From the NCBI GenBank assembly GCA_036522275.1, contig DATDGC010000039.1, positions 1 through 8,918 of the forward strand: a stretch of DNA of 8,918 bases, read 5' to 3'. Below are positions 1-6,539 of this stretch, in pieces (positions within the stretch are counted from its first letter, which is position 1; every line of letters begins with the position of its first letter). The notes below the pieces were generated by a model, which made no database searches, was not told the origin of the DNA, and saw nothing but the letters and a program-made list of their open reading frames with translations. Source of the DNA: JAHFRG01 sp036522275. Lineage in GTDB: Bacteria > Pseudomonadota > Gammaproteobacteria > Burkholderiales > JAHFRG01. The position numbers and the translations under genes were made by a program.

Positions 1-384
1 GGACTCTGGCCCAAGACGGCGATCTTCATCACTTGGGACGACTGGGGCGGTTGGTATGATCATGTTAATCCGAGCGTCGTGGAGACTTGGAGTCACACCA
101 AATCACAACGTGCGCTCGATGCCCATCCTGAGTTCGACGGACAGCCGTTCCGTTATGGCTCGCGGGTCCCTTGCCTGGTGGTCAGTCCCTACGCCAAGGC
201 CGGGCATATTTCCAAGGAACTAAACTCGCACGTGAGCCTTGTGAAGTTCTGCCAGGGAGTATTCGGCCTGCCCCATCTAAACGCGCGAGACAGCGGGTCC
301 AATGGCATGGCCGACTGCTTCGATTTCACCAAGCCCGCTGCGCCGCCTCCGGTTTTGACGGCAACTACAAAGTCTCACCGCTGA
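1..384 (+). CDS. Phosphoesterase / phospholipase C-family protein, C-terminal fragment
   Basis: The reading frame is open from the first base and stops at TGA 382-384, giving the last 127 residues of a gene whose 5' part is outside the window. The fragment starts with an ITWDDWGGWYDHV block, followed by RVPCLVVSPYAKAG and later FGLPHLNARD...DCFDF. These are the C-terminal signature blocks of the phosphoesterase family that contains bacterial phospholipase C and AcpA-type acid phosphatases (PF04185). Such enzymes hydrolyse phosphate esters, usually after export; the Asp and His residues of the first block belong to the metal/active-site region in the family. Any N-terminal signal peptide and the catalytic nucleophile are not visible. 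The next gene starts 18 bases after the stop, so the two are probably co-transcribed. Family assignment is firm; the substrate (phospholipid or other phosphoester) is not determinable. Confidence 0.88.
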   Translation, partial: GLWPKTAIFITWDDWGGWYDHVNPSVVETWSHTKSQRALDAHPEFDGQPFRYGSRVPCLVVSPYAKAGHISKELNSHVSLVKFCQGVFGLPHLNARDSGSNGMADCFDFTKPAAPPPVLTATTKSHR

Positions 385-393
385 ATTCACCCT

Positions 394-399
394 AAGGAG
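394..399 (+). promoter_or_regulatory. Shine-Dalgarno AAGGAG for the HExxE protein
   Basis: AAGGAG lies just upstream of two tandem in-frame ATG codons at 403 and 406. The gap is 3 bases to the first and 6 bases to the second, so the second ATG (406) is better placed for initiation. Confidence 0.6.
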
Positions 400-402
400 C
401 CC

Positions 403-1212
403 ATGATGGCGAAGGAAAAACTTCATCCCGCAAAGAAAATTTATCCCGCGCACGGCGATGCGATCCGCATCGTGCCGCTGCATGTGCCCGACACCGTGCG
501 CACACCGACTGCGGAGGCCGCTGCTATAGCAGCGCTGCCTCCGCAGCTCACGTACCGGGGTAGCCAGCTCATTGCCTCGTGCGAGGTATTCACGATTTTC
601 TGGGGACCAGCGTGGCAACAGGCGGCACAAAACCCTCTAGTCGCCCAGCTCAACCAATTTTTTGATTTCATTCTCGCGAGCCCGCTCATCGACCAGCTGG
701 CGGAGTACAATGTTGCGGCTTACCAGATCGTCCACGGCAAGCGCAGCGGGACGATTACCATTACCGCGCCAAAACTCAAGAATTCGGTGTCGGATACAGC
801 CATCCAGCATATGCTGCAGCAGGAAATTTCAAGCAATCCTGCCGTTCCGCATCCGACCCCCAATACACTATACTTTATCTACCTTCCGCCGGGCGTCAAG
901 GTCGTGCAAGGCGGCAGCGCGTCCTGCCAAGCGTTCTGCGGCTATCACAACGACATTTCGGGACAAATCTTCTACGCGGTCATGCCGTACCCAGGCTGCA
1001 ACGGATGCACAGGAGGGCTTTCAGTCTTCGATGCACTGACCTCCACCAGTTCCCATGAACTGTGCGAGGCCATTACGGATCCGATTCCGGGGCGGGGATG
1101 GTACGACGATTCGAACGGCGAGATCGGCGACATCTGCGCCTGGACAACGAAGAAGATCGGCCAGTACACCGTTCAGCTGGAGTGGTCGAACAAAGCTAAC
1201 GCGTGCATTTAG
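403..1212 (+). CDS. Cysteine-rich HExxE protein, distantly EXORDIUM-like
   Basis: This 269-residue protein (268 if it starts at the better-spaced ATG 406) has no assigned function that I can name. Its C-terminal half carries SHELCEAITDP (H218, E219, E222), then GRGWYDDSNGEIGDICAW (about 231-247). An HExxE motif followed by acidic residues (E240, D243) suggests a metal site, possibly a metallopeptidase-like fold. Eight cysteines (60, 175, 179, 199, 202, 221, 245, 268) include CQAFCGYH and PGCNGC blocks. This order of a CxxxCGxH block, a hydrophobic strand and a CxxC block, then an HEL..E..T(D/N)P segment and a GEI.D.C segment, resembles the plant EXORDIUM/PHI-1 family (PF04674) as I remember it. 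No typical signal peptide is visible at the N-terminus, which is charged and then rich in Ala and Pro; this sits oddly with a likely disulfide-bonded protein. It follows the phosphoesterase gene by 18 bases, so co-expression is likely. The coding frame is certain; function is inference. Confidence 0.8.
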   Translation: MMAKEKLHPAKKIYPAHGDAIRIVPLHVPDTVRTPTAEAAAIAALPPQLTYRGSQLIASCEVFTIFWGPAWQQAAQNPLVAQLNQFFDFILASPLIDQLAEYNVAAYQIVHGKRSGTITITAPKLKNSVSDTAIQHMLQQEISSNPAVPHPTPNTLYFIYLPPGVKVVQGGSASCQAFCGYHNDISGQIFYAVMPYPGCNGCTGGLSVFDALTSTSSHELCEAITDPIPGRGWYDDSNGEIGDICAWTTKKIGQYTVQLEWSNKANACI

Positions 1213-1410
1213 GGGTTGGCCTGTCGTGTTAGTCAACTTGGTACAAAAAAACCCGGTTCGTCATTACGCATCCACTGAATTGATTTAGCTGGTATCGTGG
1301 CAAATTGCACACCAGAACGACGCAAAGTGGTCTAAGTTGAATGTCCTTAACGTGAATCCTCCTTGCCAGATTATCGTTGTCGGGGTCTACTCCCATAAAA
1401 TAGAAACGCG
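1213..1410. other. Intergenic gap, no recognised gene
   Basis: This 198-base gap separates the HExxE gene from the GH25 gene. I see no coding frame, tRNA or clear hairpin-plus-T-tract terminator. A small imperfect dyad lies at 1290-1314 (TGGT...GCAAATTGC...ACCA). The end of the gap holds TAAAAT at 1396-1401, which could be a -10 element for the next gene, with no good -35 box at standard spacing. Confidence 0.5.
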
Positions 1411-2070
1411 ATGAAAAGGAGTAAGGCTGCGGTCAAGCCGATCAATGTCGTCATCGACATTTCACAACATCAGGAGATGGTTGACTTTGATAAGGTCAAG
1501 AAAGATGGCATTGTCAGTGTAATCCACAAAGCAACTGAGGGCTTTAACTTTGTTGACGAGAAGTACGCCTCTCGAAAAGAACAAGCATTGAAGTTTGGTT
1601 TATTGTGGGGCGCCTATCATTTTGGAGTCGGTGGAAATGGATCCGACCAAGCCGATTTCTTCTTGAATACAGTTCAGCCAGACGCGCAAACGCTGCTCGT
1701 ACTCGACTATGAGTCAAATCGCACTGGTGCGACTATGACGCTAAACCAAGCCCGCAAGTTTGTCGATCACGTCAACGAAGTTACCCGGCGTTATCCCGGC
1801 CTTTATTCGGGCCATCTCATCAAAGAACAACTGGGCAGCGTAACTACACCGGATCCCATTTTGTCGAATTGCTTTCTCTGGATCGCCCAATACAACGGGC
1901 CGAAGCCGCTCAATATCCCATCAACGTTTAGTACATGGACCTTTTGGCAATATACCGATGGCGTGCATGGACCTGAACCGCGTCGCGTCGCCGGGATTGG
2001 GCAGTGTGATCGTGACCGGTTCAATGGAAGTCTGACCCAGCTCCAGAAACTGTGGGGTGTTCACAAATAA
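1411..2070 (+). CDS. GH25 family lysozyme-like muramidase
   Basis: This 219-residue protein has the full landmark set of glycoside hydrolase family 25, the N-acetylmuramidases that cut the MurNAc-GlcNAc bond of peptidoglycan. VVIDIS holds D16, LLVLDYES holds the D99-x-E101 pair, and GQCDRDRFNG near the C-terminus holds D200. The spacing resembles the catalytic set of characterised GH25 enzymes. IHKATEG, WGAYHFG, LWIAQY and WTFWQYTDG are further family blocks. The length is that of a single catalytic domain; there is no cell-wall-binding domain. No signal peptide or membrane segment is visible, so export, if any, would need a phage holin, a secretion system or lysis. The ATG at 1411 has no Shine-Dalgarno in front of it; the only AAGGAG-like run (1416-1421) lies inside the first codons. 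Base composition looks more AT-rich than the molybdenum hydroxylase genes, compatible with a phage or horizontally acquired origin, but this was judged by eye. Confidence 0.9.
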   Translation: MKRSKAAVKPINVVIDISQHQEMVDFDKVKKDGIVSVIHKATEGFNFVDEKYASRKEQALKFGLLWGAYHFGVGGNGSDQADFFLNTVQPDAQTLLVLDYESNRTGATMTLNQARKFVDHVNEVTRRYPGLYSGHLIKEQLGSVTTPDPILSNCFLWIAQYNGPKPLNIPSTFSTWTFWQYTDGVHGPEPRRVAGIGQCDRDRFNGSLTQLQKLWGVHK

Positions 2071-2114
2071 AGACGATAACCCAACGAAGTACGGTTTGCT
2101 GTAAAAAAATACTG

Positions 2115-2210
2115 AAGGGTTAGAGTCGCATTTTTCTGCGGAACGCTGAATGCCGAGAGTGAAATTTTTACCTCTTCAAAAATAATTTGTCTCTGACCTG
2201 GCGTTCATCA
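2115..2210. repeat. Imperfect direct repeat, left copy
   Basis: This intergenic stretch matches 7234-7331 in the same orientation. The core 2131-2190 aligns without gaps to 7251-7310 with 52 of 60 identical bases, and similarity continues on both sides with small indels. Six of the eight core differences are transitions, so the copies are old rather than recent. The ends are partly complementary: AGGGTTAGAG at 2116-2125 against CTCTGACCT at 2191-2199, as expected for a small element with terminal inverted repeats. This copy lies between the GH25 stop (2070) and the stop of the mocA-like gene (2236). It carries no coding frame. Confidence 0.85.
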
Positions 2211-2235
2211 GCCATGCCGGAACTCAAAAAATATA

Positions 2236-2802
2236 TCAGAGCCGCGCCAACTGTTCCGGAGTATCTATGTCGAAGAGAATACCGGGATCATGCGTATCAA
2301 CGCGTACAAGTTCGTGGGAATCACGCATGAGCAGTTTCCGTGCGCCTTGATCACCGTCCAGCTGAAGCAGATCATCAAGGTATTTTTTGCCGAACGCCAC
2401 GGGGTGTCCGCGCTGTCCCTCAAAGTAAGGCGCTGCAAGCGATGCTCCCGCTGCTATACTCCGCGCAAGCGCAATGATGGTCTGGGGCTGGATATGCGGC
2501 ATGTCCGCGAGTGCCACAATCCAACCATCGGCTTCTCGTGCATGATTGATGCCGAAAGCCAAACTCGTTCCCATGCCGCGCCGCGCATTGGTGCATACCA
2601 CAACCTCGAGTCGTTCCCGGACCAGCAGACGACTTAGCGCCGCTTCGCCGGGGCGCACCACCGCCACCGCGTGATCCAACCCGCCCATGAGGTTACGCGC
2701 CGCTGCAGCAATAACGGGTATTCCATTAGGGAGATGTGCAAGCAATTTCCCACCGCCAAAGCGGCGGGCTTTGCCTGCAGCAAGCAAGATTCCGCAAATC
2801 AC
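2236..2802 (-). CDS. mocA: MocA-type molybdenum cofactor cytidylyltransferase
   Basis: The 188-residue protein belongs to the MobA/MocA nucleotidyltransferase group. MocA joins CMP to molybdopterin-Mo, giving the cytosine dinucleotide cofactor used by many bacterial xanthine-oxidase-type hydroxylases. Visible motifs are the N-terminal nucleotide loop LAAGKARRFGGGK (7-19), the metal-binding ALADMPHI (97-104), GQRGHPVAF (129-137), GDQGARKLL (150-158) and the C-terminal DIDTPEQL (178-185). LAAG rather than the LAGG usual in MobA, together with RGHP, favours MocA. Translation starts at GTG (2802-2800), which overlaps the TGA of the upstream xdhC-like gene as GTGA, so the two are translationally coupled. 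No good Shine-Dalgarno precedes it, consistent with coupling. It is the last gene of the five-gene operon. CTP rather than GTP specificity is inferred from motifs and context. Confidence 0.88.
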   Translation of the reverse strand: MICGILLAAGKARRFGGGKLLAHLPNGIPVIAAAARNLMGGLDHAVAVVRPGEAALSRLLVRERLEVVVCTNARRGMGTSLAFGINHAREADGWIVALADMPHIQPQTIIALARSIAAGASLAAPYFEGQRGHPVAFGKKYLDDLLQLDGDQGARKLLMRDSHELVRVDTHDPGILFDIDTPEQLARL

Positions 2803-3806
2803 GGCTCGGTCAATACAGTGTGCGGCACGGCGCTTGTCGCTCGCTCTTTCAAAGGAACGAGTTCGACGCCATTACGCAACGCAGTGAGTTCAGCAAGAAT
2901 GGCTACCGCGATCTCCGGCGGCGTGCGGCTGCCGATGTGCAAACCAACCGGTCCTTTGAGCCGGGCGATTTCCGCATCACTCAGATCAAAATGTTGCTTG
3001 AGCCTTTCTTTGCGTTTTGCGGTATTCGCCTTGGAACCCAGCGCGCCCACATAGAAGGCCGGGGATTTAAGTGCTTCCAGGAGTGCCATATCATCCAGCT
3101 TCGGGTCATGGGTGACGGCAACGATTGCAGTGTGCCCATCCGGCTCCAAAGCCAGCACTATGTCGTCTGGCATCGCAGTGGAAAATTCAGTGCCGGACAC
3201 CTGCCAGTTCTTGAAATATTCTTCCCGCGGGTCACATACGATCACATGGTAATCAAGCGCTAGCGCCATCCGCGCAAGGTACTGGGCAAGCTGGCCCGCA
3301 CCGATGATGAGCAAGCGCCAGCGCGGTCCATATATTGTTTTCAGCCATACGCCGTCAAATTGCATTGCGTCACCGCGTTTCGCCGGTGCAAGAGTGGCTC
3401 GGCCGCTATCAAGCTCCATATTGCGTGCAACAATCTCGCGGCGTTTAACTCGCTCCTGCAGTTCACGCAAAAGCGCGATCTCCGGTGCCGGCTCCAGCAC
3501 CAACTGCAGCGTGCCGCCGCACGGCAATCCGAAGCGGGTCGCTTCTTCCTTAGTCACGCCATAAGTCACGATCTCGGGCCGCTCGCTGTTAATGCGCCTT
3601 TCCCGCACTCGTGATATCAGATCATCCTCAATGCAACCGCCCGAAACCGAGCCTACAACCTGGCCGTCATCCCGGATTACCAGCCAGGCCCCTGGCGCGC
3701 GCGGTGCGGAACCCCATGTGCGAACAACTGTGGCCAGCATGATCCGATGGCCGGCATCACCCCATGCAATCGCGCTCTTAAGTACTTCCAAATCTACGCT
3801 GTCCAT
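2799..3806 (-). CDS. xdhC: XdhC-family molybdenum cofactor insertion/maturation protein
   Basis: The 335-residue protein has the two-part XdhC architecture. The N-terminal XdhC/CoxI domain carries TWGSAPRAPG (30-39), GSVSGGCIE (52-60) and GLPCGG (93-98). The C-terminal Rossmann-like domain starts at LLIIGAGQLAQYLA (165-178), followed by VTHDPKLDD (231-239), GALGS (254-258) and GLHIGSRTPPEIAVAILAE (288-306). XdhC proteins bind molybdopterin cofactor, keep it for sulfuration and deliver it to the apo-enzyme in the cytoplasm. Here the client should be the large subunit encoded 7 bases upstream. The gene starts at ATG 3806-3804 and its TGA overlaps the GTG of the mocA-like gene. Both conserved cysteines (C59 and C97 in the blocks above) are present, and nothing looks truncated. 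In some operons XdhC-like proteins are named CoxI or PaoD; the exact name is a matter of convention. Confidence 0.9.
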   Translation of the reverse strand: MDSVDLEVLKSAIAWGDAGHRIMLATVVRTWGSAPRAPGAWLVIRDDGQVVGSVSGGCIEDDLISRVRERRINSERPEIVTYGVTKEEATRFGLPCGGTLQLVLEPAPEIALLRELQERVKRREIVARNMELDSGRATLAPAKRGDAMQFDGVWLKTIYGPRWRLLIIGAGQLAQYLARMALALDYHVIVCDPREEYFKNWQVSGTEFSTAMPDDIVLALEPDGHTAIVAVTHDPKLDDMALLEALKSPAFYVGALGSKANTAKRKERLKQHFDLSDAEIARLKGPVGLHIGSRTPPEIAVAILAELTALRNGVELVPLKERATSAVPHTVLTEP

Positions 3807-3813
3807 AAAATAT

Positions 3814-6015
3814 TCAGGCTTTTTCGAGTTGGTTGCCGATAGGCAACTGGCGGATGCGCTTGCCAGTGGCCATATAGAGCGCGTTAACCACCGCTGGGGC
3901 TATGGGAGGCACTCCGGGTTCGCCCACCCCTGTCGGCTTCTCATTCGAAGGCACGATATGCACCTCAACGCGTGGCATCTCCCTCATGCGCAGTACTGGA
4001 TAGTCGTGAAAATTGGACTGATCGACTTTTCCATCAGTCAAGGTAATCGCTCCGTGCAACGCGGCTGCCAGGCCGTAGCCAATGCCGCCTTCCATCTGGG
4101 CACGGATGACGTCAGGGTTGATGGCAATACCGCAATCCACCGCGCAGACTACTCGATCGACACGAAAACCACCGTTGGGCTTCACTGTCACTTCCGCAAC
4201 CTGCGCAACGAAGGAATTAAAAGACTCATGCACCGCCACTCCGCGCCCGCGCTTCTCTCCGTCCCGGCCTGGTGCAAGCGGAGAACTCCACTCTGCTTTC
4301 TCCGTCGCGAGCTGAAGAACTCCGGCATGTCGCGGATGCTTTGTCAGGAGCGCCATGCGAAACGCCACGGGGTCCGCACCCGCCAAGTGTGCCATATCGT
4401 CAATGAAAGTTTCGGTGGAGAAAGCAGTGTGAGTGGAGCCCACGGAGCGCCACCACTGCACCGGCACGCCTACTTGGGGCGAGTGCAGATCTACCATCAG
4501 ATTAGGGATGTCGTAAGGCAGACTCGCCGCTCCTTCTACCGAGGTGGCGTCAATGCCATTCTTTACCAACATGGCTTCCATAGGCGTACCGGTGAGGATT
4601 GACTGGCCTACGATGCGATGTCCCCAGGCCACAAGGTTGCCGTTCGCGTCGAGGCCCGCTTTAATCTCGTGGTAGTACATGGGCCGGTAGTAACCGGCTT
4701 GAGTATCGTCTTCTCGAGTCCATACCAGTTTCACTGGAGCACGGCCTTTGATTGCTTTGACAATGTTTGCGGCTTCCACGAGGTAGTCCGAGTGAGGATT
4801 TGCGCGCCGCCCAAAACTGCCGCCCGCGTAGAGCATATGCAATTGCACCTGCTCGGGCTTCAACCCCAACACGTTGGCTACGGACATCTGGTCGACAGTC
4901 TGGAATTGCTCGCCATTCCATATTTCGCAGCCGTTCTTGGATAGCCGCACGACGCAGTTCATGGGTTCCATGGCGGCGTGCGCAAGATACGGAAATTCGA
5001 ATGCGGCTTCGAGTTTTTTCGCGGCCCCGGCGAGCGCGGTATCGGGATCGCCGTCTTTACGCGCCACCAGCCCCGGCTGTTTTGCGAGTTCCTCGTACTG
5101 GGAGAGGATATCCGACGAGCCGAGCTTGAAAGCATCGGATTCGTCCCATTCCACCACGAGAGCGTCGCGGCCTCGCATGGCCGACCAAAAATCTGTTGCG
5201 AGTACGGCTACCCCGCTCGGAATTTCCACCACCGTCACAACTTCCTTGACTGCCTTGGCCTTGGAAGCGTCAAAGGATCTGACCTTACCGCCGAAGCGCG
5301 GCGCATGAGCCACTACGGCTGTCAGCAGACCGGGCAGCCGCACGTCTTGGGTAAAAATAGCGCGTCCGGTGGTCTTGTCGCGCGAATCCTTGCGCGGAAC
5401 GCGCTTGCCGATCAAGGTAAAATCTTTCGCATCTTTGAGTGTGACCTCCGTCGGCACCGGCAACGCTGCCGCCTTTTCAGCAAGCTGGCCAAAGGTTGCT
5501 ATGCGTCCAGAGGGCTGATGCATGACTTTGCCTTCGCGCACTGTGATGGATTCGGGCGCTACCTTCCAGCGTTGGGCTGCAGCCGCCACCAGCATCGCGC
5601 GCGCCGTCCCGCCGGCACGCCGCAACTGTTCGAAGGAATTAGCGATGGCACTGCTCCCGCCGGTTCCCTGCATCGGACCCCAGAATAAATTGTTATAACG
5701 CTTGGCGTCCGCCGGTGCGCCCTCGACACGAATCTGGGACCAAGCGGCGTCCAGTTCCTCAGCCACAAGGGTCGCGAGCCCCGTATAGGTGCCCTGCCCC
5801 ATCTCCAGGTGTTTGGCGATCACGGTGACCGTATCGTCATTGCCGATGCGAACGAAGGCATTGGGCTCGAAGCCTGATTCCCACAATATCTTGTTGCCGG
5901 CTTTGCCTGGGCCGGCTTGGGCGATCGCGCCCGGCAGGTAAAAAGCCAGAGTTAGCCCTGCGCCGGCTTTGAGGAAGGCTCGGCGGCTTTCGTTGAAGAT
6001 TATTGTCTCGTTCAT
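3814..6015 (-). CDS. iorB: Tat-exported molybdopterin subunit, isoquinoline 1-oxidoreductase beta-like
   Basis: This 733-residue protein is the catalytic molybdenum subunit of a xanthine oxidase-family hydroxylase. Its N-terminus has a twin-arginine signal, SRRAFLKAGAGLTLAFYLPG (10-29), then AIAQA, so the folded enzyme should be exported to the periplasm by Tat. Family blocks include EMGQGTYTGLATLVAEELD (71-89), the a/b hammerhead entry DKTTGRAIFTQDVRLPG (213-229), AAMEPMNCVV (347-356), GGSFGRR (398-404), AVDCGIAINPD (625-635) and GVGEPGVPPIAPAVVNAL (696-713). In the last block E699 is the position of the conserved catalytic glutamate. The early EMGQG block is typical of the permuted IorB-like subfamily rather than classical xanthine dehydrogenase. 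An AGGAC-type ribosome site (minus strand, 6028-6023) overlaps the stop of the small-subunit gene 11 bases upstream. The substrate is unknown: N-heterocycles, aldehydes or similar compounds are possible. The iorB symbol marks family only. Confidence 0.92.
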   Translation of the reverse strand: MNETIIFNESRRAFLKAGAGLTLAFYLPGAIAQAGPGKAGNKILWESGFEPNAFVRIGNDDTVTVIAKHLEMGQGTYTGLATLVAEELDAAWSQIRVEGAPADAKRYNNLFWGPMQGTGGSSAIANSFEQLRRAGGTARAMLVAAAAQRWKVAPESITVREGKVMHQPSGRIATFGQLAEKAAALPVPTEVTLKDAKDFTLIGKRVPRKDSRDKTTGRAIFTQDVRLPGLLTAVVAHAPRFGGKVRSFDASKAKAVKEVVTVVEIPSGVAVLATDFWSAMRGRDALVVEWDESDAFKLGSSDILSQYEELAKQPGLVARKDGDPDTALAGAAKKLEAAFEFPYLAHAAMEPMNCVVRLSKNGCEIWNGEQFQTVDQMSVANVLGLKPEQVQLHMLYAGGSFGRRANPHSDYLVEAANIVKAIKGRAPVKLVWTREDDTQAGYYRPMYYHEIKAGLDANGNLVAWGHRIVGQSILTGTPMEAMLVKNGIDATSVEGAASLPYDIPNLMVDLHSPQVGVPVQWWRSVGSTHTAFSTETFIDDMAHLAGADPVAFRMALLTKHPRHAGVLQLATEKAEWSSPLAPGRDGEKRGRGVAVHESFNSFVAQVAEVTVKPNGGFRVDRVVCAVDCGIAINPDVIRAQMEGGIGYGLAAALHGAITLTDGKVDQSNFHDYPVLRMREMPRVEVHIVPSNEKPTGVGEPGVPPIAPAVVNALYMATGKRIRQLPIGNQLEKA

Positions 6016-6022
6016 GGCGTCT

Positions 6023-6028
6023 GTCCTC
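6023..6028 (-). promoter_or_regulatory. Shine-Dalgarno GAGGAC for the large subunit
   Basis: On the minus strand GAGGAC precedes the ATG at 6015 by 7 bases and overlaps the TGA (6029-6027) of the [2Fe-2S] subunit. Translation of the two subunits is therefore probably coupled, which supports their making a stoichiometric pair. Confidence 0.6.
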
Positions 6029-6482
6029 AGGTCAGCGTCTTCGCCGCTTCATGGATGGCGGCGCGAATGCGCACATAAGTTGCACAGCGGCAGATATTGC
6101 CTTCCATGCCAAGGTCAATGTCGGCGTCGGTCGGCTTCTTGTTTTCGGAAAGGATAGTGATCGCCGACATGATCTGCCCCGACTGGCAGTAGCCGCACTG
6201 CACGACATCGAGCCGTTGCCAGGCTTTCGTCACCGCGTCCGCCACCCTGCCTGAGACCCCTTCGATCGTGGTGATCTTTTTTCCCGCCGCCTGACCGACC
6301 ATGATCGAGCACGAGCGTGCGGCCTGGCCGTCAATGTGCACTGTGCACGCGCCGCACAAGGCTCGCCCGCAGCCGAATTTGGTGCCCGTTAAATTCAGCT
6401 TGTCGCGCAGCGCCCAAAGCAGGGGCATCTGAGGGCTGACGTCAAGCTGGTGAGATTTGCCGTTTACATTCAGAGTTATCAT
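6027..6482 (-). CDS. iorA: [2Fe-2S] electron-transfer subunit, isoquinoline 1-oxidoreductase alpha-like
   Basis: The 151-residue protein is a complete small subunit of a molybdenum hydroxylase. The plant-ferredoxin-type N-terminal domain has GCGRALCGACTVHIDG (37-52) with cluster cysteines C38, C43, C46 and C58. The helical C-terminal domain has CGYCQSGQ (C96, C99) and NICRCATYVRI (C131, C133), which hold the second cluster. All eight ligands are present. It passes electrons from the molybdenum site of the downstream-encoded large subunit to an outside acceptor. It has no signal peptide, so it presumably crosses the membrane as a passenger folded onto the Tat-signal subunit. An AAAGAG run lies 7 bases before the ATG on the minus strand. 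The 57-base gap to the upstream cytochrome gene is AT-rich in part, but no convincing separate promoter is seen. Confidence 0.94.
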   Translation of the reverse strand: MITLNVNGKSHQLDVSPQMPLLWALRDKLNLTGTKFGCGRALCGACTVHIDGQAARSCSIMVGQAAGKKITTIEGVSGRVADAVTKAWQRLDVVQCGYCQSGQIMSAITILSENKKPTDADIDLGMEGNICRCATYVRIRAAIHEAAKTLT

Positions 6483-6539
6483 GTGAGGACTCTTTCGTTC
6501 AAATTATGCTAATTAAAATCATGCCAGCGATGCCGCGCA

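Noticed and set aside
1290..1314. Imperfect dyad TGGT...GCAAATTGC...ACCA in the gap before the GH25 gene
   Set aside because: The arms are short with bulges, there is no T-tract for a terminator, and it is not placed at a clear promoter; chance cannot be excluded.
2211..2235. T-rich run on the minus strand after the mocA-like stop as a terminator
   Set aside because: There is a T run, but it comes before, not after, any possible hairpin, and no stable stem was found.
2736..3263. A 175-codon plus-strand open frame opposite xdhC
   Set aside because: The minus-strand frame here carries all XdhC motifs, and the plus-strand translation resembles nothing known.
3592..4602. A 336-codon open frame on the plus strand, antisense to the xdhC-like gene and the large subunit
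   Set aside because: It lies opposite well-supported genes, its translation shows no recognisable domain, and long antisense frames are expected opposite GC-rich coding sequence.
4978..5688. A 236-codon plus-strand open frame opposite the large subunit
   Set aside because: It is a shadow of the minus-strand molybdopterin subunit; its composition (rich in Arg, Cys and His) is typical of a wrong frame.
6483..6539. AT-rich gap between the cytochrome and [2Fe-2S] genes as a separate promoter
   Set aside because: A CATAAT-like box is present on the minus strand, but nothing like a -35 box lies at the right distance.
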